Shown here piece after piece: positions 7,832 through 17,014 of a DNA stretch of 48,298 bases. Positions within the stretch are counted from its first letter, which is position 1; every line of letters begins with the position of its first letter. This DNA is from Planctomycetota bacterium (lineage in GTDB: Bacteria > Planctomycetota > UBA8108 > UBA1146). The notes beneath the pieces were generated by a model. That model ran no database searches. It was given only the letters and a program-made list of their open reading frames with translations, and was not told the origin of the DNA. Made by a program: the position numbers and the translations under genes. The stretch spans positions 1 to 48,298 of the forward strand of contig JACETR010000013.1 in assembly GCA_013911165.1 (NCBI GenBank). Direction: 5' to 3'.

Positions 7832-10486
7832 ATGCGCGTGAAGTTCAGGGGGAAGATTTTGTCGATCAAAGGAATCCGATCGATGGATGACAGGGGTAAT
7901 TTCAGGTCAGAGAGCAGAGCACCGATGCCCGGGGTTTTCTTGCTCATTTTCCTGAATGTGTTCTCGACCCTCGGACTGATTTCTTTTTCGAATCATGCGT
8001 ATTCCCAGGAGCCCGCCGATGGCGTCTCCATTGAGACACCAGTCAAGGTGGAACCTGCGAAGGCTCTGCTTGTTGATGAGATCCAGAGTCAGGAAGTCCA
8101 GGATCCACCGGTGACAATTCCCTCAGTGGAGTCGGACCAAAAACAGGATCCCCAGGATCCTGTCGTCGAAGAGGATCCTGACGAGCAGTTGCGCAAAAAG
8201 GTTCGCAGTTTCTTCGATTCTTCTGAAAACTCGGACTGGGTTCGGGCGATGACGCTTCTTGGTGCCCGTCTTGAGCGGGAAGACCCACCTCAATGGATCA
8301 ATCCCCTGATTCTTGAAATGCTGACCGATCGTGCACTGGAAAACCCTGTGCGCACCCGATTGATCCTTCAGGATGAACTGATCACGAACAGCAACACAGG
8401 GATTTTGATCCTGACGGTTTTGCTGAGGCAGGAAGCCAATTGGCCCTTCCTTGAGGAAGTCGAAAACAGTTTCCGCAAATGGTCTCTGGATGAAGTGGTT
8501 CGCGATCGATTGATCACGGAGTTTCGAGTGGCCACGGATCCGTTGCAGGTGGCCCGCCTCTTTGACGTCTTGACCGTGGGTGACCCCCGAGCGGTGATCG
8601 AGGCGGCCATCGATCGACTGCGTGATTCCGCTGAAACCGTTGCACCCACGATTCTGTCGTCTTTGGGTGAATTCATGAAACTGGAACTCGATCAGGCGGG
8701 CTGGATTGCCTGGTGGGACGCCAATGGTGATTTGCCGATTCTGGATGGCATCGTTGCAAGGACTGAAGAGGCAGGCCAGGAGCGGGAATTGGCGATGTGG
8801 AATCGTGCGGATCAATATCTCCGCGCCGGAAGCAATCCCGAGCGATACCTGAATTGGTTGATCGAATCGATGTCGAATACCGAGACCCATCGAATCAGGT
8901 CTGTTGCGATCAGTCGAGCCGGTGAGTTTTCCAAGGAATATGCCTCTTCTGACTCGAACGGCGGAAGTGAAAACCGGGTTCGTCTCTTTAGGCCCATCGT
9001 TGAGCGTTTGATCTCGGTACTTCAGGAGGGTTCCAACAGCGCCAGAAGTACTGCCCACTTTCAGCAACTTGCACTTTTGAGTCTCTCTGCCTTGAGAGAA
9101 TTTGAAGATTTCAGGGGGGAATCGGATCTGGTTCAGATCCTTCGATTCCACATCTCCCGGTTGAACCCGGATCTGACCAACGGATCCAGAAGATTGGCTC
9201 GGGAGGCCTTGAGTACCGCGATGGCCTTGCGTGCTCCTGTCTCCGACGAGGTCGATGCCGCCATCATCCGGTTTATTCCCGGGGTGGATAAAAAATTCGA
9301 TGGTGCTGAAATCCGGCGATTGGTAGGGGCTGCCCGAACCATCGGGTTCTCTGAAAACACAGTCGGCATCCTCTTCCGTGTTGCCCGACTGAGTCCGCCT
9401 CTGGGAGCAGTGGTCCTGGAAGCTCTGGTCTATGGTCAGGTACCGCAGTCTTCTGTGGGCCAGGTCTTGCAGTATTACGATGAACTGATCATATCGACGA
9501 AAGAAGCCAACATTCGCTCATTGGCCATCAACGGCATCGGACGACTGGGTGTTCCGGAGGGGATTCCCATCCTCGTTTCGATGGTCCTGCAAGGGGCCGG
9601 AGAGAGTGAGGCGGAACGTGGGGCTGCTTTGTCAATGATTGGCTCGATTGGCGGAAGTGAGGCGGTCAGTGGAATCGTCAGGATTCTGGGAGAGATTTCA
9701 TCCTCCGATACTCTCCGGGAGTCCGCTCTCAAATTGGCGACGACACAGGTCGTGAGGGATGAAACCTTGCAGTTGGCTCAAGTATTCCTGCTCAACGCTG
9801 AAGGCGAGTTGAACCCCTGGGGGTCCAAACTTCTGGAATCATCTTCGCTCATTGACCTGCTGCGGGCGAAGGGACAGCCGACCGATCTCCGCGATCGTGA
9901 TCCACAGAGGTTCCAGCGTTGGATTCAATTGCAGGCCAGGCGGTTCGAAGTCCTTGTTCAGGATTTTCTTGCACGGACCTCTGCTGGAACTCAGTCGGAA
10001 GCGGTTGCTGACGATGCTGCCTGGAATGACATGAAACAGGAACTGGTGGATTCACTGGCGTTGATCGGTAGTGAGCCCGTCACGGGTCCCCATGCAGAAG
10101 CGGTTGCCCGTTTACGCCAACTGGCCCGGGAAATCGATGGACGGGCAGTGGTCTCCGAAGCATTGGGGGCAGGCGCAGCTCCCAGAATCATCCAGTCTTT
10201 CACGGTCTATCTCGAGGCTCTCACCAACGAGAGTGGTGCTCCCGCAGTGAAAAGCTATTTCTCCAGGGATCCGTGGACATGGTTATTGGATCAATTGGAA
10301 CAAAACAGTCTCGAAACTGCGGAAGCAGAGTTGATTCGGGCCCTAAGAGTGCTAGCGGAAGAGCGATCTGAACGGGAAACTATACTGAACCGTATCGATG
10401 CGCTGGAAGCTCGATCGGAGCCTATTGAAAAAGAAACCGATCCGGCCCCTGTCGAAGAAGTCAGTGAGGAGCCGGTCAGGGAGTAA
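7832..10486 (+). CDS. Large secreted or membrane-anchored helical-repeat protein, unknown function
   Basis: I do not recognise a named family. The 884-residue product has one hydrophobic segment (about 33-52, VFLLIFLNVFSTLGLI) that acts as signal or anchor. An acidic Pro/Gln/Glu linker runs to about 110. The rest is almost all helical, with HEAT-like units, clearest around 555-640 (AINGIGRLGVPEGIPILVSM and the next repeat). The C-terminus is acidic and Pro/Glu-rich. Such repeats usually act as protein scaffolds. The start could be 7832, or the in-frame ATGs at 7883 (AAGGA upstream) or 7925, right before the hydrophobic segment. It stops 17 bases before the asparaginase gene, so the two are probably co-transcribed. 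The 452-residue gene at 17.6 kb has a similar style. Confidence 0.8.
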   Translation: MRVKFRGKILSIKGIRSMDDRGNFRSESRAPMPGVFLLIFLNVFSTLGLISFSNHAYSQEPADGVSIETPVKVEPAKALLVDEIQSQEVQDPPVTIPSVESDQKQDPQDPVVEEDPDEQLRKKVRSFFDSSENSDWVRAMTLLGARLEREDPPQWINPLILEMLTDRALENPVRTRLILQDELITNSNTGILILTVLLRQEANWPFLEEVENSFRKWSLDEVVRDRLITEFRVATDPLQVARLFDVLTVGDPRAVIEAAIDRLRDSAETVAPTILSSLGEFMKLELDQAGWIAWWDANGDLPILDGIVARTEEAGQERELAMWNRADQYLRAGSNPERYLNWLIESMSNTETHRIRSVAISRAGEFSKEYASSDSNGGSENRVRLFRPIVERLISVLQEGSNSARSTAHFQQLALLSLSALREFEDFRGESDLVQILRFHISRLNPDLTNGSRRLAREALSTAMALRAPVSDEVDAAIIRFIPGVDKKFDGAEIRRLVGAARTIGFSENTVGILFRVARLSPPLGAVVLEALVYGQVPQSSVGQVLQYYDELIISTKEANIRSLAINGIGRLGVPEGIPILVSMVLQGAGESEAERGAALSMIGSIGGSEAVSGIVRILGEISSSDTLRESALKLATTQVVRDETLQLAQVFLLNAEGELNPWGSKLLESSSLIDLLRAKGQPTDLRDRDPQRFQRWIQLQARRFEVLVQDFLARTSAGTQSEAVADDAAWNDMKQELVDSLALIGSEPVTGPHAEAVARLRQLAREIDGRAVVSEALGAGAAPRIIQSFTVYLEALTNESGAPAVKSYFSRDPWTWLLDQLEQNSLETAEAELIRALRVLAEERSERETILNRIDALEARSEPIEKETDPAPVEEVSEEPVRE

Positions 10487-10503
10487 TCGCCGCGGAGGCT
10501 CTA

Positions 10504-11571
10504 TTGGCCGGTCACACTGAAAATGTATTCCAGATTCAAACGATCGTTGGCAGGGGAACCTGTGAAGAATCCCGCCATTCGGCCACTGCGATCATGTATC
10601 CCCATGGTGGCAGCCCTCTCTTGTTTGGAGCCGCCGACAGGGGGACATTTCTCCGCTCTGTTGCGAAACCCTTTCAGGCTCTTTCTCTCCTCCGTGCAGG
10701 AATCGATGAGGCTTACACACTGACACCTCGGGAGTTGGCCGTTATTTGTGCCAGTCATGCGGGAGAAGAGCTGCACAGGGATCTTGTCAGAGGCCTTCTC
10801 GCCAAGGGTGATCTTTCCGTCAGTCATCTGAAGTGTGGAATTCATGCTCCCTTCTCGCGCAGGCAGAGGCAGCGAATGTTGACGGAGAAAGAACCTCTGG
10901 ACGCCACCTGCAACAATTGCTCAGGCAAGCACAGCGGTATGTTGCTGGCGGCTATTCAGCAACAGTACGACTTGGCAGACTACCTTGAGTTCAGGCATCC
11001 CCTTCAGCGTGCGATTCGTGCAATGATTGAACTCTTTAGCGGTGAGGTACTCACAGAGGAGCGTTACGGGACCGACGGCTGCGGAGCACCCACTTACCAC
11101 ATGCCTTTGCTTTCGATCGCAAGGGCGTTCCACCGACTGCATCACACGGAGTTTCTCAAAGGTTGTGGCCTGGAAAACAGGGTGCAACGGGTTCACGACG
11201 CCATCGATTCCCACCCCAAGGCATTCAGCGGTGAGGGACGGCTTCCTCTTCTGTGGAGACCTTATCTGGCCGGAAATTTGCGGGCCAAGGAAGGGGCGGA
11301 AGGCGTCATGGTGATCTGGGGCAAAAAAGGGGCACTGGTGATCAAGAGTCACGATGGAGCAGATCGTGGACTGATCCACGTGATTCCGCACCTGCTCAAA
11401 AGAGCTCACTGGATCGACGAAACCACTTTTGATCGTTGGGTCACTGATCATCCTCCTCGTGTGACAAACGTGTCGGGAAAACAGGTGGGAGAGATCTATG
11501 TGGAGATTCCCGAACCACTGGCATTGGAAGACCCACTCACATCTGTTCCAGGGATGGGATTGGTCAGATAG
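10504..11571 (+). CDS. Asparaginase, type II thermolabile-like family
   Basis: The 355-residue protein matches the asparaginase_II (Pfam PF06089) family, which is unrelated to E. coli AnsA/AnsB and hydrolyses L-asparagine to aspartate and ammonia. Visible family blocks are the early HSATAIMYPHG, RSVAKPFQAL, ICASHAGEELH, LKCGIHAPF, NCSGKHSGML and GTDGCGAPTYHMPL. No signal peptide is seen, so it is cytoplasmic. The start is TTG at 10504, with GGAGG five bases upstream. It lies 17 bases after the large helical-repeat gene. Its last 76 bases overlap, tail to tail, the zinc-ribbon gene on the other strand. Confidence 0.88.
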   Translation: MAGHTENVFQIQTIVGRGTCEESRHSATAIMYPHGGSPLLFGAADRGTFLRSVAKPFQALSLLRAGIDEAYTLTPRELAVICASHAGEELHRDLVRGLLAKGDLSVSHLKCGIHAPFSRRQRQRMLTEKEPLDATCNNCSGKHSGMLLAAIQQQYDLADYLEFRHPLQRAIRAMIELFSGEVLTEERYGTDGCGAPTYHMPLLSIARAFHRLHHTEFLKGCGLENRVQRVHDAIDSHPKAFSGEGRLPLLWRPYLAGNLRAKEGAEGVMVIWGKKGALVIKSHDGADRGLIHVIPHLLKRAHWIDETTFDRWVTDHPPRVTNVSGKQVGEIYVEIPEPLALEDPLTSVPGMGLVR

Positions 11572-11819
11572 ATCTTCTGGCACGGGGGACAGAGGTCGAA
11601 GCGAATCTCCCGGTAGACCTGATCCTGTGCTTCCTCGGCACTGAGATTTTCGAGGGATTTGATCAGGCTTTTCCACGACTCGGGACCGGTACCCTGCAAG
11701 TCTTCCGCTGAAATTTCCATGGGATCATAGGCGGCCTGGACGACGACCTTGACCTGATAACGAACCTCTTCGTCGATCAGAAGGCTTTTTCCGCAGCGGT
11801 CACAGGAAATGCCGTCCAA
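11496..11819 (-). CDS. Conserved hypothetical zinc-ribbon protein
   Basis: A protein of about 107 residues with an N-terminal CDRCGK pair and a C-terminal CPPCQ pair, together probably one zinc site. Between them is YQVKVVVQAAYDPMEI and an acidic helix that includes LSAEEAQDQVYREI. Proteins of this layout with a DLCPxC ending are familiar to me from Planctomycetes, but no function is known. The start is uncertain: TTG at 11819 lies just before the first Cys pair, while in-frame TTGs at 11834 and 11855 would add 5-12 residues. It follows the glycosyltransferase gene and its 3' end overlaps the asparaginase gene by 76 bases. Confidence 0.7.
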   Translation of the reverse strand: MDGISCDRCGKSLLIDEEVRYQVKVVVQAAYDPMEISAEDLQGTGPESWKSLIKSLENLSAEEAQDQVYREIRFDLCPPCQKIYLTNPIPGTDVSGSSNASGSGIST

Positions 11820-11873
11820 GAGTCCCCGATTCAAGAAAACAATCCCAAAGGTCAAGGTGCAGTGTGCACCGAT

Positions 11874-12608
11874 TCAAGATTGATTGCGAGGGCCTGCCCA
11901 GAGGTCCCGGAATACCCATGACATGATTTTCACTCCGGCCTGAAATGAGCCTTTCAGGGTGCCGGAAATTTTTGAGGTTCCGATTCGGGGGCGGTACGGG
12001 AGATCGATTTCTCTGACGCGCAAGTTCATTCGGGCTGCCTTGATTTGCATTTCGACGGTCCAGCCAAAATCCGGGTCCTGCATTTTCATTTGTTCCAGAG
12101 TTTCCCAACGAAGAGCCCGAAAGGGGCCCAGATCCTGATATCTCACACCATGAATCAAACGGATCAGGAGGGTGGCAAGACGGTTCCCGAATCGTTGCTG
12201 GAGGGTCAGGGCTCCCTGGGTGATTCCATGGTGTGCACGATTGCCGAGGACCAGATCCGCTTCTCCCTGAATCAGGGGTTCGATCAGAAGTGGCAGGCAG
12301 GAGGGGTCATCAGAAAAGTCGCCATCAAGAAAGACCACGATTTCCTTTTCGGGATCTTCGATGACAGATCGCACATCTCCGAGGGCGGCAAGGCAGGCTG
12401 ATCCGTAACCCTTTCGGGATTCATGAACCACTCTGGCACCCTGCCCGGCGGCCACTTCTGCGGTTCTGTCTGTCGATCCATTGTCGGCGACGTGAATCGA
12501 AGACACCTGGTCATCAGGAAGGGCCCGAAGCACCTTTCCCAAGGAAGGTTCTTCATTCAATGCGGGGATGACGACCCGAACCTCCCACTGCTGTGAGGAA
12601 GCGACCAT
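11874..12608 (-). CDS. Family 2 glycosyltransferase (DPM1-like)
   Basis: A 244-residue GT-A glycosyltransferase. The start VVIPALNEEPSLGKVL, the nucleotide-binding VADNGSTDRT and the metal-binding DGDFSDDP are classic for GT2 enzymes of the dolichyl/polyprenyl-phosphate mannose synthase group, as is the RYQDLGPFRALRW block. There is no C-terminal membrane pair, so it is likely peripheral. It probably moves a hexose from a sugar nucleotide to a polyprenyl phosphate, but donor and acceptor cannot be read from sequence. It starts four bases after the kdsA stop, which ties it to cell-envelope glycan synthesis. Confidence 0.88.
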   Translation of the reverse strand: MVASSQQWEVRVVIPALNEEPSLGKVLRALPDDQVSSIHVADNGSTDRTAEVAAGQGARVVHESRKGYGSACLAALGDVRSVIEDPEKEIVVFLDGDFSDDPSCLPLLIEPLIQGEADLVLGNRAHHGITQGALTLQQRFGNRLATLLIRLIHGVRYQDLGPFRALRWETLEQMKMQDPDFGWTVEMQIKAARMNLRVREIDLPYRPRIGTSKISGTLKGSFQAGVKIMSWVFRDLWAGPRNQS

Positions 12609-12612
12609 GGGA

Positions 12613-13443
12613 TCAAAGGTCCAGGGGAGGGATTTCCCGTGTCACCCGGGCGATCGGCTCCAACTGGTCGAGGAGGGCATCCAGTTGATCCAGAGGCAGG
12701 GCATTGGGGCCATCACAGAGAGCCTTCTCCGGATCGGGGTGAACTTCAAAAAAGAAACCATCGGCACCTGCTGCTGCCGCCGCGCGTGCAAGAACGGGTA
12801 TGAAGTGACGTTCTCCTCCCGAGACCCCCTCAGCACCACCCGGTGTCTGGACGCTGTGTGTCGCATCAAAGATCAGCGCTGCACCGGTTTCCTGAGTGAT
12901 GGGGATTGCCCGGAAATCGTTGATCAGGCGTTGGTAGCCAAAAGATGAACCACGTTCGGTGATCCACACATCCGCTGCTCCAGCGGTGTTGAGAACCTTG
13001 ACGCGGCTGGCGATGTCCCAGGGGGAAAGAAATTGCCCCTTTTTGAGATTAACGATTTTGCCCGTGGCAGCAGAAGCTTCCAGAAGGGAGTTTTGGCGAC
13101 AGAGAAATGCGGGGATCTGCAGGACATCGACTACTTCTGCGGCCCTTTGCGCCTGCTCATTGTCGTGAATGTCGGTGGTCATCGGAAGCCCGGTCTCCTC
13201 TCGGATTCGAGCAAGGATGGGCAAGCCTTTTTCCAGTCCGGGGCCACGGAAGGAATCGGTACTGGATCGATTCGCTTTTTCATAACTGGCCTTGAAGATG
13301 ACCGGAAGGTTTCGTCTTTGGGCCGCCTCGGCGATGACGTGGGCGACCTCGACGGCGAAGCCTTCATCCTCGATGACGTCGGGACCGATGATCCACAGGG
13401 GAGCAGCGAATTCCTTCTCACCGATCCGAAAAGTCTCGCGCAT
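12613..13443 (-). CDS. kdsA: 3-deoxy-8-phosphooctulonate synthase (Kdo-8-P synthase)
   Basis: KdsA condenses phosphoenolpyruvate and arabinose 5-phosphate to Kdo-8-phosphate, the committed step to the Kdo of LPS. KASYEKANRSS, FRGPGLEKGL, DVLQIPAFLCRQ, FDATHSVQ and CDGPNALPL are characteristic. The residue after IGP is Asp (IIGPDVIED), where metal-dependent enzymes have Cys and metal-independent ones Asn; this is unusual. The start is taken as ATG 13443. In-frame TTGs at 13452 (GGTGG four bases upstream) and 13467 are alternatives. It heads a three-gene - strand unit with the GT2 and zinc-ribbon genes. Its presence implies an outer membrane with Kdo-containing LPS. Confidence 0.95.
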   Translation of the reverse strand: MRETFRIGEKEFAAPLWIIGPDVIEDEGFAVEVAHVIAEAAQRRNLPVIFKASYEKANRSSTDSFRGPGLEKGLPILARIREETGLPMTTDIHDNEQAQRAAEVVDVLQIPAFLCRQNSLLEASAATGKIVNLKKGQFLSPWDIASRVKVLNTAGAADVWITERGSSFGYQRLINDFRAIPITQETGAALIFDATHSVQTPGGAEGVSGGERHFIPVLARAAAAAGADGFFFEVHPDPEKALCDGPNALPLDQLDALLDQLEPIARVTREIPPLDL

Positions 13444-13791
13444 GTCTCTCAAGGGACCACCTTTCAAGGCGGAGTATTTCCGGGGGTAAATCCGGGGGTA
13501 ATTCCGGGGGCATCACGGAGATGAAAGGGCGCACTCCCCGATCGTTCCTGAGTCTGAAGTGAACCGGGAACCGAAGCCTCACCTCTGGCGTCAGGATATC
13601 GTCCTCAGGCACCGGAGTCCAAGTCGCCTGAGCAATGAATTCAGAGGATTTTTCAGGGCTGTGGAGGATTGTGGCACACCACCTTTAGTCGCCCTTGAAG
13701 GGCCGTTGTGCTAGCATTTGGTGACCGTTGCGGCAGGCTCGACGTCGATTTGAGCCCTCTTCCGTATTCCTTGTGTTGAAAAGAGGCCGAG
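13444..13791. other. Divergent intergenic region kdsA / glutaredoxin
   Basis: About 350 bases without a convincing gene. They must hold the promoters of two divergent units. The kdsA-proximal part has three direct 12-bp repeats (see 13479-13514). The glutaredoxin side ends with GAGG five bases before ATG. No clear TTGACA/TATAAT pair was found. A short ORF across the repeats is judged chance. Confidence 0.5.
13479..13514. repeat. Three tandem 12-bp repeats upstream of kdsA
   Basis: TCCGGGGGTAAA, TCCGGGGGTAAT and TCCGGGGGCATC lie head to tail, 36 bases before the kdsA ATG. With a period near one helical turn, they could be regulator sites or a slippage-made microsatellite. They fall in the kdsA 5' region and would be in its leader if transcription starts upstream. 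Confidence 0.75.
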
Positions 13792-14073
13792 ATGAGTGAA
13801 CACGCCAAAATCCAGTTGTACAGCGCACCCTGGTGCCCTGATTGCACTGTTGCCGTCCGCTTTCTGGACGGACTCGGAGTCGAATACGACGTCGTCAATA
13901 TCGACGAAGTGGAAGGTGCCGCCGAGCGCCTGGAGCAGGAAACCGGCAAGAAGGGGATTCCTTTCCTCGTCGTCGGAGACCAATGGGTCCGCGCCTACAC
14001 CCCCGGTGGAGGTGCATTCCCCGAGGAGGACATCGTCCGTGCCATCGAAGGCCCCCGCGAATCGAGTCGCTGA
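13792..14073 (+). CDS. Glutaredoxin-like protein
   Basis: A 93-residue glutaredoxin/NrdH-like thioredoxin fold. It has the beta strand IQLYSAP, the active site C15-P-D-C18, the cis-Pro segment KGIPFLVV and the typical GG (TPGGGAF). It would act as a cytoplasmic dithiol reductant, reduced by glutathione, another low-molecular thiol or thioredoxin reductase. The tail PRESSR is short and charged. ATG at 13792 has GAGG five bases upstream. It lies 40 bases before the dsbD-like gene and probably shares its transcript, which places two disulfide-exchange proteins together. Both of its active-site positions are ordinary Cys codons. Confidence 0.9.
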   Translation: MSEHAKIQLYSAPWCPDCTVAVRFLDGLGVEYDVVNIDEVEGAAERLEQETGKKGIPFLVVGDQWVRAYTPGGGAFPEEDIVRAIEGPRESSR

Positions 14074-14113
14074 TAATCCGCCGATCCGACATCACTCTGA
14101 GGAGATTCTGCCG

Positions 14114-17014
14114 ATGAAAAATATCCTGCTGGGGATCCTGACCCTGATCACGATGTTGACCCTGCCAGGTTTCAGTCAAACCCTGCCGGCCCAGCCCGGG
14201 GCGGGAGGGGGGCTGCTCGACCAACTGGAGCAGGACGGATTGGGAGCCGGAGGATTTGGAGATGGAGGATTTGGAGATTCCATCTTCGGATCGGACAATC
14301 CGGTCACCGTGAGCCTCAAAAAAGCAGAAGGTCTGGCCCCGGGTGGGCTCGTCCAACTGGAGCTCGAGGCCGCGATGGAGCGGGGCTGGCATATCTATGG
14401 CCTGAATCAGGATCCGGAGTGGGGGGTGGCGACCTCCATCGTGGTTCTCGAATCAAAGGACCTGTTCTTTGACGGAGAGATCTCGGAACCCGAGCCCCAT
14501 GAGCGCGAAGTCGGTGAAGAGTATTATCTCGAACACGAAGGAAAGACGGTCTTCAGGATCCCTCTTCGGGCCCCGGAGGATGCGCAGGCGGGACCGCGGA
14601 CGGTAACGGTTTCGGTGACCTACCAGGCCTGCGATGCCAAGGAGTGTTTACTGCCCAATACGGTCGTACTCAGTACAGAAGTGATGGTGGGAACAGAGGC
14701 CCCCGGAAAAGAGGCGGCGACTGCGACCTTCCAGGCGGATGATTCTCCCGTGAAATGGACCGTTCCTGCTCTCGGGAAAGTGATTCCGGGTGAAACCTTC
14801 AAAGTGGAAGTCGGAGCGGAGATCGAACGGGGCTGGCACATCTACGGCCTTGAAATGAATCCTGAAAATGGCACCCCGACCCGATTCCTCACTGCGGAAG
14901 GTTCTTCCCTGAAGGTGATCGAGGTCAAGGAGCTGACCGCACCCTACAAGGGTTTTGATCCACTGATCGGTGGAAACAGCATCAAGCACCAGCGGAAGGC
15001 CCGCTTCGAGGTCACCCTCCAGTATGAGGGCGAAGAAGAACTGACCTCGGGTACTTTGCCGCTGATCGTCGAGTCGATGTCGTGCGACGCCATGATGTGT
15101 CTGCCAGAAGAGAGATTGAACCTCGACCTTCCCGTGGGAAGCGGATCCTCGGCGGAGGAAAGTTCGGCATCAGGGTCGGCTGAGGAGAGCGACCCGCGCG
15201 TGGCGACCTTCACCAATGAAGACTTGCAGTTGACCGCAACTCTGGAAGCGGACTCCACGATCAGAAGTGGAGACATCGTCACCCTGCGGATCGATGGCAA
15301 GGTTTCCCCGGAAAAGAGAATCCCCGCATTCCGTGGGGACATTCAGTCTGAAACCGAGGATCAGGGATTGCTCGGCGTAATTCTGCTGGCCATCAGTGGA
15401 GCATTCCTCGCACTGGTGACTCCCTGCGTCTATCCGATGATTCCGATCACCGTCAGCGTGTTCACCAAGCAGGCCCATGAGAGTCGCTCACGGGTCATCG
15501 GTCTGGCCGCCCTGTTTGGGGCAGGCATCGTCGTCTCCTTTACTTCTCTCGGTTTCCTGTTGTCCGCTCTCCTCGGTGAGGAGGGTGCCAACTTCATGGC
15601 CACCAATGGCTACGTCAATCTGGCCATCGGTGTACTCTTCATCGTCTTTGGATTCAGCTTGTTCGGGTATTACGACATCCAGCTGCCCGCCTTCATTCGC
15701 AATCGCGTCGGCGGTGGTGGAGGAGGAGGCGGTGCGGCCAGTGTTCTGGTCATGGGCCTCGTCTTTGCCGTGACCACCTTCACCTGTGTGGGACCGATCG
15801 TGGCCGCACTGCTGGCCCTGGCAGCAGGAGAGGGCCCCGGTTTCGCCGCGGTGGGGATGCTCGCCTTCAGCTCGACGATTGCATTCCCCTTTGTACTGTT
15901 GGCCCTGTTCCCGAAGATGCTGACCGGTCTGCCCCGTTCAGGAGGCTGGCTCTCCACCGTCAAAGTGATCCTCGGCTTTGTCGAGTTGCTGGCGGCGTGG
16001 AAATTCTTCAGTGCGGTGGCGACCTACTGGCGTTTTGGTCACATCGTCAACCGCGAAGTCATCATGGCGATCTGGGGTCTGACCTTGGCCGCGATGGCCC
16101 TGAATCTCATCGGCAAGTTGCGCTTTCCCCACGATTCTCCCGTCAAATCGATTTCGGCGGGTCGAGGCGGATTACTGTTACTGACCCTGTTGGGTGCGGG
16201 CAGTTGCTTCTACGCAGTCACCGGCTGGCGCATGAATGAAAACATCGAAGCCCAGCTGCTGGTGCCGAGCCTTCACCAGAAAGCCTCCCTGCCGTGGAAG
16301 CACCTCGATCGTGAAGGGGATGTGGACTTCGTCGCCGAGCTGGAAAAAGTCCGTCAGGAGATGGAGTCAGGAGAGCGGCCGCGCAAACCGCTGTTCCTCA
16401 ATTTCACGGGGCATACCTGACAGAATTGCCGACTCATGGAAAATGGCATTTTCCGCGAGTCTGAAGTTGAGCAGTTGCTCAGCCAATACGAACTCTTTGA
16501 AATCTACACCGACGACGCCACCAGTGAGATCGAGGCGACCTACCGGGAGCAGCAGATCCGCATCACCGGATACTATGCGAACCCGACCTACATCGTGCTC
16601 GACAGTCGTGACCAGCTCGAAGTGGCACGGGAATCATTCACCAACAGTTCTGAGCAGTTTATCTCTTTCCTCAAGCAGGGCCTGACCGACCGCCCTGCCT
16701 TTGAGAGTCGGATTCAGATCGAAGGATTGGAGATCCGCGAGAAGGGCAAGGACTACACGGTGCTGTCCCGTGAGAGTGCCTGGACTTATCAGGGGGAAGA
16801 GAAGGCGACCTATCAGGGAACGGAAGTCTCTGCGCTCAATGGAGATTTCTCCGCTTTTGCCACTTTCCGGGTCGGGGATGATTTGCAGGGTGAGTACGTT
16901 CTCAGAGCACGGGTGGTGGGCGGTATCTACGAAGGTGATGATCGTCTGCGTACCTTTGCCATTCCCCTGAAGTTGAGGCTCAATGTTGAAGTGAATGGAC
17001 CGGAAGAATCCTGA
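14114..17014 (+). CDS. dsbD: DsbD-family thiol:disulfide interchange protein, putative selenoprotein (Sec769)
   Basis: Read through the TGA at 16418-16420, the gene gives 966 residues. DsbD moves electrons from cytoplasmic thioredoxin across the membrane to the periplasm. In order: signal peptide (1-21); a Gly-rich linker; two DsbD-alpha/DsbC-like domains, each with GWHIYG (residues 91-96 and 240-245) and a Cys pair (C173/C178, C324/C329); a CcdA-like multi-pass domain (about 418-705) with redox C438 (TPCVYP) and C558 (FTCVGP); then a thioredoxin domain with FTGHT-U769-Q-N-C772-RLMENGIF. A further beta-rich domain (860-966) ends the protein. Ordinary homologues have C-x-x-C where this has U-x-x-C. 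The same frame stays open for 197 codons after TGA and keeps family sequence. ATG 14114 has GGAG nine bases upstream. A conventional reading would stop at 16420 and lose the redox domain. The Sec reading is inferred. Confidence 0.88.
16418..16461 (+). promoter_or_regulatory. Candidate bacterial SECIS element of the dsbD gene
   Basis: The TGA at 16418-16420 is followed by a hairpin. The lower stem is GACTC (16431-16435) with GAGTC (16457-16461). A one-mismatch, one-wobble internal step follows. The upper stem is GGAAAAT (16438-16444) with ATTTTCC (16448-16454), 7 bp, and the apical loop is GGC. The loop starts 24 bases after the TGA with a G in first position. This fits the published general description of bacterial SECIS elements (loop roughly 16-37 nt downstream, G among the first two loop bases). 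It would recruit SelB with Sec-tRNA. Confidence 0.8.

Noticed and set aside
13418..13612. Small - strand ORF across the 12-bp repeats (PPELPPDLPPE)
   Set aside because: Its proline pattern is created by the DNA repeat, and it overlaps the kdsA start in another frame.
13796..14113. Extension of the dsbD frame upstream to 13796
   Set aside because: Overlaps the glutaredoxin in another frame; signal peptide and family sequence begin at 14114.
16436..17014. Separate gene starting at ATG 16436
   Set aside because: Sequence is the direct continuation of the DsbD thioredoxin domain in the same frame, lacks its own ribosome site, and would miss the first strand of the fold.
14114..17014. Altered genetic code (TGA as Trp or Gly) as explanation of in-frame TGA
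   Set aside because: Many genes here end in TGA, often in ATGA overlaps with the next gene, and Trp is encoded by TGG throughout, so TGA is a normal stop.
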